The translations under genes were made by a program, and so were the position numbers. DNA of 64,000 bases from Euphorbia lathyris. Taxonomy: Eukaryota > Streptophyta > Magnoliopsida > Malpighiales > Euphorbiaceae. Of the stretch, positions 33,996 through 44,743 are shown in pieces (the first letter of the stretch is position 1; every line of letters starts with the position of its first letter). A model generated the notes under the pieces. That model saw only the letters and a list, made by a program, of their open reading frames with translations. It searched no databases and was not told where the DNA came from. The stretch is from NCBI RefSeq assembly GCF_963576675.1, contig NC_088913.1, positions 81,157,001 to 81,221,000 on the forward strand, read 5' to 3'.

Positions 33996-36900
33996 AAAAG
34001 AATCATAACATGTATTTTTATACTACTCTCAATTAGGGTAAGAAATGTTGGACAAACGAATTCGTCTGTCTTAAAAATGTTAAATGTGATTAACCAAAAA
34101 ACAAAGCGAACATAGAAAAACATATTAACAGTAAATAGAAAATCAAAAGAATGGAGTTAGACAAATCTGAAGTCTGTATTAGCAGTTTCCTTAAGACGAT
34201 GCCGTCGCTATTGACGATCGTCTCCCATGATACAACAGATTACGCAAGCGAACTCAAACCATGTGTAGCCTAATTATCACCGGAGTAGGAAAACAAGACA
34301 TTATGAACAGACTGATAAGTAGGAAAAATTCTAGATAATATTTTTTCTAACCGTATTTGAACAACTTGTGAATTTTGACAATCCATTCTATATAAATAGA
34401 ACTCGAAATGATATATCATTTCACGAACAAACATGACTGTACACGGACAGACACGACTGTCTACATATGAACACGACTGTTCACGAAGGACACGACTGTT
34501 CATGAAAGGAGGTATTTGTTGGTATACAAATTAATATATAATTTTATTCAAAATTTTCCAACAATCCCCCACATGAATAAAATTAGAAACGAGACAATTA
34601 CGAAATGGTGATAACTTTCTACAGAAGATATCTGCATAAGATATGTAGATAATGTGCCTTGAACCTTCCCTTGTGAAAGTATATTTACTTTACTGGCTGA
34701 CTAGTAGACGCGATGTCTTTGAACTATTCTGTCGTTTGTGTAAACGATAATATACCCCACACAGATACCAACATAACACGGTATGGTTCTCATGGTTATG
34801 TTCGTTATGGTCATGAACATCGCCTGGTTCTACGAGAGTTTAAGAGAACTAGGCCCCACACTAGTCTCCATCGAAGCGACCCCACTTCACTCTGACATAG
34901 GTGATTTATTTGCTCAGAATACTGATGCACAATGTATCATTAAAAGCATATAGCTTAACCTTTACCCGTTGGTGTCACTGTTTACATCTAGGAATGGACG
35001 AGGGTTTAACCCCCTACAGTGAAAGCGCAAGGTTTATGCAATTAGGTTGTCCCTTTGAACCTAGATCTTGGGATCTCCAGTCAACTAGGTAGGGTTTTCC
35101 TTCACATAACGCCTCTTCTCTATGGGCTTTAGTCTCATTCCTTTCGATGATGTTTCAATTTGATCTCAGTTTAACCTTTAGGTTAGCGGATCCACTGTGT
35201 TATCCTTTGATTCTACAAAATCAGTTAGAATGACACTCGTTGAGATCAATTGACTAATGGTGTTATCACACGGAAGCTTTTCTACCCGAGTTTATCATTC
35301 AGAAGCTTTTTATACTGCATATTCACCAATTGATATGATATTTTTCTTCGATTCCATCATTGTGACGTACTTATTTTAAGGCAATTTGATTTCTACATTT
35401 TTAGTGACTTTCATAAATTAAATCTAGCCAACTAATGTTCATCTACCAACGTCTAACTCGGTTAGATAACATTACCGCTCAGCTTTGTCAATTTATGATA
35501 TTTCATATTTCTAATGTAAATCCACCCTTACGCGCGAGAATATCAAATATGGAATTTTCGCATATCATCATCATCTATAAAGAAAACGTATTTTCTTTTA
35601 TCACAAAGTCTTTAAAATTCATATAAATGAATTTTCCTAGATTTTTAGTGTGGCTTACACGTTGCCATTGGTACAAATAGGCCTGAACCCTTTGAAGTGA
35701 CCGTGTTCTTAAAACCGGATCCATCTTCAATTAACACATGTACCAATATATGACAAAATGAAATTAATCTGTTTAAACAAACAGAATCAATATAATAATT
35801 GACAAAATGAAATTAATCTGTTTAAAGTTGCACGGATCAAAAGCGAAATAAAACAAAAATCTAAAAACAACAATATCAACTTCAATGCATGGATTAGAAG
35901 GATATTTCATGATCAGAATATCTTCTTCTCATATTCTGCTAATTTACCATGAAACTAGTATGTAGGCCAACATATTGCTGCCATAGATTCGACATGATAT
36001 CAATTTATCATTAACACAAATGCACACAAGCACATATAATATATATATATATAACTTTTGATCAGACAATAATCACAAGATAGATAATATAATTACTGCA
36101 CTAAACTTCAAGGATCAGACAATCGAGCCCAGATACCATAATTTGGTTTGTCTAAATCACTGCACCAAACTCCACAGACCTGACAAAAAAATCCAGCACC
36201 ATCAGTAAGTATAAAGAAAACAATAATCAACAAAACATGGTTAAGGGAATGAGCAAATTCACTTGCTCATTAAAGTGCATGTGAAAATTTCTGAATGAAA
36301 GATACCTTAGCTAAGTAGGATCCGAATAAGGTAATCCCTTTAAATATAGGGTCTGGACATTTTTTTTTTGTAGAATGTGTTGGTGCATAATTATAAAAAT
36401 TATATTTTATCAGTCTCCAAAAACATTAAAATATCACCGAGAAGAATAAAGAGACTTTTTTAAGGGAATATAAAAAGAACAAGTACTAGTTATATCTATT
36501 TTTTTAGCATCACGCCCTTCTTGCAGATCTGAAATTTTGGAATGGAAATTGAAGAATCATGTTGAGATAAGTTAGAATCCTGGTTCCTTGGTTTGTTACG
36601 AGTTCGTGGATTACTCATGGCGTCAAAACAGAGTAGTATTGAGGGAGATATGTGCATTTTCCTAATAGATGTGCATAGAGTTGCGAAAAGCGTTTCTGGT
36701 TGGAAAAAACTTCAACGTCCCAAACTGATTCCAACCCACGTTCTAAGGTGGAATACTTCCCTAATCTAAGGACATAAAAATTTCAGTCCAAGTGGAGTAG
36801 TAAAAGGGCAAGATTCCAACAGATTTGTGTCAGCCGTAATTATAAAAGGCTTATCTTTTCACTTAAAATTGACAATACAACAACACATCAAAACCCAAAA

Positions 36901-37117
36901 AACCAAAATCTTCTCCGGCCCTGTTCTCTTGTTCTCTATCTCTTTTCTTTCAAACCTTCTTCTTCATCTATTCTTCAAGTTTTCTCATATTCACACCAAA
37001 CTTACACCATGTTAACCCAAGTTTCCATCCAAGGTCCCAACAATTTTCACAAGAGTTTTTAAGTTCTTTTTATTGTTTGTAAGTTTCCAATTCAGCCTTT
37101 TTAAATTTTAAGTTTCT
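33996..37117. other. Unrecognised intergenic sequence, possibly LTR-derived in part
   Basis: 34048 begins TGTTGGACAAACGAATTCG, and 34390-34510 has ACACGACTGTTCACGA repeats followed by CCAACAATCCCCCACATG, phrases often seen in copia LTRs. 34700-35750 is less AT-rich but has no long open frame. I could not find matching LTR ends. 36200-37117 shows nothing recognisable. Confidence 0.3.
34408..34510. repeat. Short repeats of ACACGACTGTTCACGA
   Basis: Four to five imperfect copies of a 16-22 bp phrase (ACACGACTGTTCACGAA and variants) lie within 100 bp. Confidence 0.7.
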
Positions 37118-37571
37118 TGATATAACCACTATCCACGTACTCCATTATCGTCTTAGATAATTGTACCCACGTTCAGCACGATCTTTTACCGATAGCTCAC
37201 AGGTAACTTCCTTCTTGATTCTTATAAATAGGTTGAAACCTGAAGAGGAAGGGGTTGGCTTTTAGAGAGAGAAAAGACTACTATATTTGACTGTATCTGA
37301 CTTAAGCATCAGAGCGTTTGTGGGAAGACCGCTTCCCACACTGTAACAAGTTCAATCCTCAAAGAAGACGTTCAACCTTCATCCAGAAGATGTTCAACCT
37401 TCATCCAGCGACGTTCAACCTTCATCAAAGGACGTTCAACCTTCATCCAGGAGGATCGATCCTCAAGGAACGCCGAAGGTCATCATCCTGATTGGAAGGA
37501 CCACCTTCCTTCAGAAGTTCAACGATTGATCTCCCATCTTACAAAATTATTGTTTAGTTCAGGCTACAACA
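37118..37571 (+). repeat. 5' LTR of the non-autonomous element
   Basis: TGATATAACCACT...GGCTACAACA. A TATAAATA box at about 37226 would start transcription in the R region, which contains CTTAAGCATCAGAGCG. Four to five TTCAACCTTCATCCAG units follow at 37370-37450. Confidence 0.93.
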
Positions 37572-37572
37572 A

Positions 37573-37592
37573 TTGGCGCCTTCTGTGGGAAA
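37573..37592 (+). promoter_or_regulatory. Primer-binding site
   Basis: TTGGCGCCTTCTGTGGGAA lies one base downstream of the LTR. The TGGCGCC start is usual in Tat/Athila-type gypsy elements, where it is thought to pair with a tRNA 3' end ending GGCGCCA. Confidence 0.75.
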
Positions 37593-37644
37593 TCGATCAA
37601 AAAGCCATTCATTCTACGTCATCTACTTTTCGTAATCAAAAGGG

Positions 37645-38034
37645 ATGCCTCCTAAGAAATCTCAAATTCCACCTTCTCAAGTATCCCATATCCCGGACGA
37701 ACATGATACACATCCAACCAACAAAGGAGAATGTGTTGAAAACATTGAAGACCAACAGTGGCCATCAGGAACAAATCCACCTACTGTTCCCTTGGCAGAT
37801 TATGAAGAGTTGAAGAATTTTTTTGAAGAAAACAATAATCAACTCCAAGAATTAATGATTTTTTTCCAAGAAGAAATGCGAGATAAAGAGTTTCGAAACA
37901 AGGAAAAAGGTCCTGAGATCGAGTTACCACACGATGAAATCTCAGAACCACGTGAAGGAGGGAAGCGCAAAGGAAACAACTTAAAGATCCACGAAGTTGT
38001 GGAAAGTTCTTGCAAAGAAAATCAAATGGCTTAG
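37645..38034 (+). CDS. Truncated gag-like ORF of the non-autonomous element
   Basis: 129 codons from an ATG 74 nt after the LTR. It has a proline/lysine-rich start (MPPKKSQIPPSQ), then LADYEELKNFFEENNNQLQELM, predicted to be helical and coiled-coil-like, and a highly charged tail. That organisation resembles the N-terminus of gypsy gag proteins, but no capsid core or zinc knuckle remains. The frame ends at a TAG that lies inside the A-box of a tRNA-like insertion (38023-38083), so the stop is supplied by inserted DNA. Whether it is translated is unknown. Confidence 0.6.
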   Translation: MPPKKSQIPPSQVSHIPDEHDTHPTNKGECVENIEDQQWPSGTNPPTVPLADYEELKNFFEENNNQLQELMIFFQEEMRDKEFRNKEKGPEIELPHDEISEPREGGKRKGNNLKIHEVVESSCKENQMA

Positions 38035-38085
38035 TGGTAAGGAGTGTGAAGTGTAGCTGAAGGGTCCAAGGTTCGAACCCCAGCA
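38023..38085 (+). repeat. tRNA-like module inside the gag region
   Basis: A-box TGGCTTAGTGG and a perfect-looking B-box GGTTCGAACCCC, 30-odd bp apart. It shares GGTAAG-GTGTGAAGTGTA with the modules at 4286 and 15058, so it is the same family found in the TIR elements. No cloverleaf acceptor stem is visible. Confidence 0.75.
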
Positions 38086-38450
38086 GCATCAATCCTCAAG
38101 GAGTTTCCATCATCAAGGAGGTTCAATCCTCAAAGAACTCGACCTTCGTCATCATTCTGGTTGGAGGGTACACCTTCCTTCAGGAGTTCAATCCTCAAGA
38201 AGGTTCTATCCTCAAGGAGGTTCCATCATCAAGAAGGTTCGATTATTAGGGAGATTCGATCCTCAAGGAGGTTCAATCCTCAAAGAACAACATCCTCAAG
38301 GAATGTCAACCGTCGTAGAGGAACGTCAACCATCCTCAAGGAGGTTCAATCCTCAAGGAACTCGACCTTTGTCCTCACTCTGATTGGAAGGCCCACCTTC
38401 CTTCAGGACTTCACCAACTAACCTCTCATCTTACCTTATTTATGATACAT
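38085..38450 (+). repeat. Internal repeats derived from the LTR U5 region
   Basis: GGTTCAATCCTCAAGGAGG-like phrases are tandemly repeated. Two stretches (about 38145-38190 and 38368-38440) copy the LTR end: TGATTGGAAGG-CCACCTTCCTTCAG followed in the second by CTCTCATCTTACC. Confidence 0.75.
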
Positions 38451-38489
38451 ACTCCTGAATTTTTATATATATATATATATAATATGGAG

Positions 38490-38812
38490 GAAAAGCTAAC
38501 GCTTTCACCATCGTGTATGCAGTTGTCTCTATCAAAACTGTTAAGACATAAGGCTGTTAAGATGCCTGGTGTAGAAAAAGCATAAACGCTTTCACCACGG
38601 TGCACGCAGTTATCAAGGCTGTTAAGACGCCTGGTGTAGAAAAAAGCAAAACGCTTTCACCATGGTGCACGTAGTTATCAATGATGTTAAGACACATGGT
38701 GTAGAAAAAAGCAAAACGCTTTCACCTTAGTGCACGCAATTATCAGGGCTGTTAAGACACATGGTGTAGAAAAAAGCCAAATGCTTTCACCAAAGTGCAC
38801 GCACTTATTTCT
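38490..38812 (+). repeat. Four to five tandem ~66 bp repeats
   Basis: Units run AAACGCTTTCACCAYGGTGCACGCAGTTATC...TGTTAAGACRCMTGGTGTAGAAAA (phrases shortened). CACCATGGTG and CACCACGGTG form small palindromes in the unit. Confidence 0.85.
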
Positions 38813-38879
38813 ATTAAAGCAATAAATTTCATCAAAATCACATTCAATTCAGATTGAATTTCAAGTGATTGGGGAGCAG

Positions 38880-39708
38880 GAATGATTGAATCCAGAAGAG
38901 TTCAGGTTAAAAATCAAATCAAAAGCATCTTTTACGCTGAGATTCCTGTAAAAAAGGAATCTACATTAGAGATGAATCTACCTCAAAGAGGAATTTACCT
39001 CAGACGAAGTAAGCCATCTGCAGAAGAAAAAGCTGAAAAATTATTAAGACGAAAAAATGAAAAGGTTTGAACCATGGAAATCGTCAAAAAGTGTTGAGGT
39101 TCGATCGCAAAAGACGTTTGCGGGTTTGATTTTTTGTAAAGACAAAAATCGCAAAAACGTCGTAGGATCGATCCACGCTCAAAATAGAAAAAAACGCAAA
39201 AAAGGGCCAAGGTTCAAGTTCTGTTTAAAATCGCAAAAAGCGGTTAAGGATCGTTTTTATTCAAAACGAAAAAGCGGTAGAGGCTCGAGTCTCGTTTGAA
39301 AATATTGAGGATCGTTTTTCAAAACACAAAAACGTTAGAGGTTCAAGTTTTGTTCGAACTCGTAAAAACCTCGAGGATCGTTTTTATTAAAAAAACGCAA
39401 AAGGTCGGAAAAACGGTGAAATTCGAACTGTTGGACAAAACAAAAAATGCAAACTCCATTGAAGGTCAATTATTTCGAAACAAAAATCATCACAAAAGTG
39501 TTGAAGTTCGATGCTTTTCTTTTTTATTTCATCGAGAAAGAACCCGACTTTTTCATTCATTTTTCCAAAAAACTTATTCCGTTCTTACTTCTTGTACGAA
39601 ATCGATAATCCTGTCAGGGAGATTCGTGCTACTATTTTTGAGAATCATTTCTCGAGCGGTTAAGAATATTTATTTTTCTCACTCTTGTTTTGGAAAATAA
39701 TCCGAAAA
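38880..39708 (+). other. Interior of the non-autonomous element, non-coding repeats
   Basis: Irregular repetition of AAAAACG(T/C)...GAGGTTCGA / GAGGATCGTTTTT phrases every 40-60 bp. Short frames are broken and carry no domain. Confidence 0.55.
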
Positions 39709-39725
39709 TAACAGTGGGGAGCAAT
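39709..39725 (+). other. Polypurine tract
   Basis: AACAGTGGGGAGCAAT lies directly before the 3' LTR and is the likely plus-strand primer. Confidence 0.65.
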
Positions 39726-40179
39726 TGATATAACCACTACCCATGTACTCCATTATCGTCTTAGATAATTGTACCCACGTTCAGCACGATCTTTTACCGA
39801 TAGCTCACAGGTAACTTCCTCCTTGATTCTAATAAATAGGTTGAAAGCTGAAGAAGAAGGGGTTGGCTTTTAGAGAGAGAAAAGACTACTATATTTGACT
39901 GTATCTGACTTAAGCATCAGAGCGTTTGTGGGAAGACCGCTTCCCACACTATAATAGGTTCAATCCTCAAAGAAGACGTTCAACCTTCATCCAGAAGACG
40001 TTCCACCTTCATCCAGCGACGTTCAACCTTCATCAATGGACGTTCAACCTTCATCCAGGAGGATCGATCCTCAAGGAACGCCGAAGGTCATCATCCTGAT
40101 TGGAAGGACCGCCTTCCTTCAGAAGTTCAACGATTGATCTCCCATCTTACAAAATTATTGTTTAGTTCAGGCTACAACA
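39726..40179 (+). repeat. 3' LTR of the non-autonomous element
   Basis: 454 bp, collinear with the 5' LTR with no length change and about 13 substitutions. Confidence 0.93.
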
Positions 40180-41412
40180 TTTGTTAAGTACAATTTCTCA
40201 ATGGAATTGTCAAATTTACTTTGTAATTTCGAGCTTTCAGTTATTTCACTCTTATAATCAAAACTTTCAAAATAAATAATATTTTTTTTATCATATCTTA
40301 TGAGTTGAATTCATCTTGGTAGCCATTCCAAAACTAGCCAAGGTTTCTAGAGTGGATCTAGGAACCTTTATATTATTTTTTCCAATCCTTGACCCTCATC
40401 ATAATCGCTTGGTTCGAAGTCAATTAATTTAATTTAATTTTGGGAATGTGCTTCTTTGGCACGTCTGTAAGATCCATCAAAGCGAAGGTTGAAATTAGTG
40501 AATGATTTTTCACAAAAAAAAAATCGTCGCTAACAATTTGTTACGCCAAGTGGGAGCATTTTCATTGTCTAAAGGTGGATTCAAAGTAATATAATCGTGA
40601 TGGGGATAAAATACCAAGATGCGAAAGATGCTACAATACCATTGTATTTTAGTGGTTTCATTCAAAGTCGTTTATTGACAAAAATTAGAGCGGTAGTGAT
40701 GCGAACCCACGAGAAACGGTGCCTCGAAAACCAAACAACTAGATTTGATTCCCAAGAAAGCTAATGAATCAGGGTTGGATAGAAAAGAACCTTTGTAAAA
40801 AGAAATTGCAAAGACTCAATCCCAATCTCCAACAACCAAGAATAAAATCCGAATGATAAATTGAGACAGAAGAAAACCCCTGCAAAACAGAGTTGCAAGA
40901 ACCCAATCCCTAATCTAACTAACAAGTATTCGATTCCGAATTTTTCAGTTGTAGTGCCCCACAGAACACAAGAGAAACCCTCACTTGAATCTCAAGAGAA
41001 GAAATTCTGAACTTTAATTCCAATGATAATCGATGTCTGTCGTACAACCTAAAAGAAACTAAGTTTAAATACCTAATTAACTCAACTAAAAGTGGACGTA
41101 ATCTTCCTTACAAAATAAGTAAAACAATTCACCACTCAAGGACTAATTAGCAACTTAATTAATTAAACAATAATCAAATATTAACTAATGACATAATTGT
41201 AAATAATGTTGTATGGAGTTATGGAATTCATGAATCCCACGCCACTTTGCTTGGGAGTAGGCAGAAGGCAAAGTCTGCTAAGCCGTGCCCACGTCAATTC
41301 CATGCCACTTTTGTTATGGAGAAACAGAAGCCAAAGTCGTCTAAACCGTGCCCACGCCTTAGGAAAACTTCTGAAATTGTTATTAAATCCTTGAAAACAA
41401 AGCCAATCGATC
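40180..41412. other. Possible decayed LTR sequence and a short duplication; no gene
   Basis: 40690-41110 reads like minus-strand LTR/U5 sequence (TGATGCGAACCC on the plus strand, repeated CCCAATC and AAGAATAAAATCCGAA phrases), but I found no partner. 41235-41370 contains two similar copies of CCACGCCACTTTGC...AAGCCGTGCCCACG, about 75 bp apart. Confidence 0.35.
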
Positions 41413-41679
41413 TTAAAAATTCTCATGTGAATCTGAATGCTTCAATTGACCTCCATATTCACATCCCATGCAACTTGAAAGAGATACGACGTTTAATGAA
41501 CCATTAATTTCAGAAACTCTGCTTTTATCTGCGACGTCCATCACTTGGACCATATATGACTGAAACACCTCTTCGAACTGCTTGGCTCTTGCTCGGATAA
41601 CGGGTCCATCAAGAAGCTTTAATTGAGTGATGTGAGATCCCAAGTTTAAACTCTGATTTCCATTTTCATCAGGTAGCAT
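41413..41679 (-). pseudogene. Gypsy-type polyprotein C-terminal fragment
   Basis: The minus-strand frame includes LKLLDGPVIRARAKQFEEVF. The GP(V/I)xRxRAKxxxE signature commonly lies near the C-terminus of plant Ty3/gypsy polyproteins. Upstream and downstream coding is lost. Confidence 0.55.
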
Positions 41680-41689
41680 GGATCCATTG

Positions 41690-43224
41690 GTATAATGTTT
41701 TTAGGTGTTGCACGGATGACTATATTCATTTTATTCATAGTGACTTATATGATATTGATATTGATTGTAAGTGTGGTGTTTATGTTCCTTCTACGTCATG
41801 GTCTAACGATGAATATGGCTGATATGTGGAACGAGTAACTAGTTCCATGAAAACCTATATGGTTCTAATTATGTTAAAATGTGGGAGCATATATGGAAGA
41901 GTAAGCCTTATTGCTCAAATAATTACTTTTATAATAGTAAGGCCTAAAACCTTTATTTCCATTATCCTTGTCAGCAATCTTATTTTAGAAAAAATATGGT
42001 ACGACTCGAGTGGACCATGAGTTCTATGAGAATTATACATCTTCTGATACTAGTTATAACATAAATTAGTTCGAGGATTCCAGTTCTGATGAAGATGTGG
42101 CAGCGATTCAAGTTATTAAAAATGATGAAGAAGCCGAATACTTACTTGTAGAAGAGAAGCAATAAAAAATGATTTGCCACAAGATTGTCAATGGCTGGAG
42201 CAATTCAGGATAGAGATGGTTGGTCTAATAGCCTATTTTAAAGGTTGATCGGAGGACATCCAAAAGGAGGAGATTTTGCATGGTACGAAATTGGAGATTC
42301 CTCCCACACCCCTAAATCCTTTAAAATCCATGGAAGCAGCAAAGATTCCTGGCATATGTGAAGAATCCGCTATAGGAACCACAGAGGAAAAAGATGTTTC
42401 ATATGCCTGTAACTCAGAATCCAGTCAAGAGGATGCAAATATTTTTAATAATTGTGTTTCGGAGGCATCCGCAAAGAAGAGATTCAATAAGAATTTATTC
42501 TAGAAATATCTCCCACACATATGAATCCTTTCTAAAATCAATGAATTTTATAAAAAAAAAATCCTGATATTAATGAAGAAGCAGTTGCAGAAATTCAAGA
42601 ACAGAATGATGATTTTTTTATGGCTATAACTTACTATTCATTCAAGAGGATGCAAATATTTTCAATGATTGTGACTCGGGGGGGGGGGGGGGGGGGTTGG
42701 ATTGTGACTCGAGAGGGGGTATCGGATTGTGACTCGAGAGGGGGTATTGGATTATGCCTATTACCGAGAAATTATATCTTAGGCAGTACCCTTAATTATA
42801 AGGCAATAATTAGTTCTCTTAATTCGCTTATGTGAACTAACTTAATAGAGTATGCATTGATTAGTAATCTGCTCACATTTGGCGGGTTGAAGACCCAAAA
42901 GTGAAACCGTGAAGCAATAAGATACAAATCTAGATATCATAGTCTGTTGCCATAGTGGGTACGATAACAAACTAAAGACTAGTATGGCGTTGGTTGTGAT
43001 GGTGTTTCACCGATTATAGACGTTGGATGTCAAACCAAGGGCATAAGGGTTTATGACATGGTAAGCTCTGAATGACCCTCTACACACAATTATTATTTTC
43101 TATAATAGTAGGGCCAAAAACCTCTGTTTTATCATCGTGCCAGCAATCTTATTTTAGAAAAAGTAAGGTCACGACTCCAGTGGATCATGAGTTTTATGAG
43201 AATTATACATCTTCTGATACCAGT
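41690..43224 (+). pseudogene. Degenerate, internally duplicated transposon coding sequence
   Basis: 41925-42045 and 43090-43224 are diverged copies of one segment (CAGCAATCTTATTTTAGAAAAA...GAGAATTATACATCTTCTGATAC). Acidic Ser/Asp-rich frames between them (for example 42276-42503) look like decayed gag or linker sequence but match no domain I can name. The second copy is interrupted by the LTR starting at 43225. Confidence 0.45.
42678..42745 (+). repeat. G19 homopolymer followed by 26 bp repeats
   Basis: A run of about 19 G (42678-42696), then two to three copies of TTGGATTGTGACTCGAGAGG-GGGTA. A G tract this long is rare in such AT-rich DNA. Confidence 0.9.
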
Positions 43225-43632
43225 TGATAGCATACCACTCATCATGAATACATGTGGACCAAATACCTCCTCTCTCAATAGTAACTGCTAAAGTCACATA
43301 GACAAGTCAAAAGAGATCTTAATGTCACCCACATCTAGCTACTTGATGAGTGGAATCACAAGTGTGTTGTAACCAATATCGACCACACCATTAACTGGCT
43401 GATCATCTGCTCTCATTTAGGCGCACAACCCAAACCTTCTATAAATATAAATATACAGTTTGACATTCAATTCATTCTTAACCTAAATTTACGTACTATT
43501 CAATATCATCTCTTATCATTGACTTAAGCATCAGAGCGGATTCACCAGCTCCCGATCCGTTATTGACCACATCTTTTTTTTATCTTATCTTATGCACATT
43601 AAGTCGAACCCAATGTAGATTCTCTCATATCA
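43225..43632 (+). mobile_element. LTR (408 bp) of a truncated gypsy-like element
   Basis: It starts TGATAGCATACC and ends CTCATATCA. A TATA-like CTATAAATATAAATAT at about 43440 precedes CTTAAGCATCAGAGCGG, the same R-region phrase found in the LTRs at 37118 and 39726. AAGTGGTGTTGTGAGCAGG directly after may be a primer-binding site. Confidence 0.6.
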
Positions 43633-44075
43633 AAGTGGTGTTGTGAGCAGGGATCTGAAAGATTTATACAATGACTCAACTAAATGATTTCATAATTCCA
43701 CCAGCCACTAACATTCTTTTTACATCATCTCAGCCAACTAGGAATTGAGGCCTAGTGGGCGCAAATTACAGCATGATAGAACCTCTTCTGATCACCCTGA
43801 CGCTAGATCAGCAAATAGAGACATACTTGGTCTCTTTAGATCATGAGCAGCGAAAGTTCATGAATGGAAAAACCAAGCGACTCATCTACGGTCCAAGAGG
43901 TGATGGACATCCTCAAAGGCGAACCTACAACCGTAGATGGAAGTCGTTGGAGCAGAGTTGAGGGAAGCAAAGGAAGCAAACAGACACTCTTACAGAACTC
44001 TGGTGAATCTCGTTTTCGTGACCGTAAGGAGAACCGCATAAAAGTTCCTGGTTCAACATCTAATAATCGATGACA
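43633..44075 (+). pseudogene. Leader and gag start of the truncated element
   Basis: An ATG at about 43671 opens MTQLNDFIIPPATN, which stops after 25 codons. A second piece (43755-43961) reads as a charged gag-like fragment. No further domains follow, so the element is cut off here. Confidence 0.4.
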
Positions 44076-44743
44076 ACCAAATCAGATAAACCTATAGACA
44101 AAACTAATGTTTGCACAAAACTACATTATTTTACATTTTTCCATTTATAGAATTATTAAAAGAACTGAACCAAGCTTACTTACGAACGTATTCATGAATA
44201 TTATAACCGAACTGTTGAGTGTGCTTGAAAGCTCTCAAACCGAGCTTCACCGTACTTAAACTCGGCTCATTTATAAATCAAGCCGAACATGGTTGAAGTT
44301 TTATCGAACCAAACACTGAGCCATTCATTTACAACTCTACTCGAACCTCGTTTCCCTGATCACATCAAATAACATTAAAATTGTGCTCTGATGTAAAATG
44401 TACTATCATAACCATAGTAAACAAGAATTGGATTGATATAAGGTGAATTGTAAATTCTACTGTAAAAACACCTAATCGAGAGGTCTGTGATTTAGCCCGA
44501 CTTTGAGAATAAATAGGCTTTTCCTCACTGGATATGACATAGAAACCTCCCAACAAGTGAAAGAGAAAAAAAACATGTATCATGTATTGCAAGGGCAACC
44601 TTCTGTACAGAATAGAATTATGTGCATCTTATATATGCATAAGGCAAACAAAACTGATACCGGAAAATGTAGATTTCGCCGAGTTTTTCAGCTCACAATA
44701 GAGATAAATACAACTTCAAAAGCTGTAAATTCTCGAAAAAAAT
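44076..44743. other. hAT-like relic and 3' UTR of the kinase gene
   Basis: 44205-44345 carries CTCGGCTCATTT / GAGCCATTCATTTACAACTC phrases like the right end of the relic at 28314-29543. 44450-44743 probably includes the minus-strand kinase 3' UTR. Confidence 0.45.

Larger units (their letters stand above)
37118..40179 (+). mobile_element. Complete non-autonomous LTR retrotransposon, 3.06 kb
   Basis: Two direct LTRs of 454 bp (37118-37571 and 39726-40179), both TGATAT...CAACA, flank a 2.15 kb interior with a primer-binding site, a short gag-like frame, several tandem repeat blocks and a purine tract. There is no protease, reverse transcriptase or integrase, so it must rely on proteins from another element. 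Flanks TTTCT and TTTGT may be an imperfect 5 bp target duplication. I counted 13 differences between the LTRs by eye (about 2.9%), indicating a fairly recent insertion. The TGGCGCC primer site points to the gypsy Tat/Athila side rather than copia, but without pol this is inference. Confidence 0.92.

Noticed and set aside
36124..36138. Minus-strand TGGTATCTGGGCTCG as a primer-binding site
   Set aside because: Three mismatches to the initiator tRNA-Met site and no LTR terminus (CA) immediately before it.
34048..36200. Full copia LTR starting TGTTGGACAAACG
   Set aside because: No matching terminal CA with a flanking duplication could be found, so it was left as unrecognised sequence.
4286..38085. 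tRNA genes
   Set aside because: A-box and B-box matches at six sites lack paired acceptor and anticodon stems and are embedded in repeats, so they are annotated as tRNA-like modules only.
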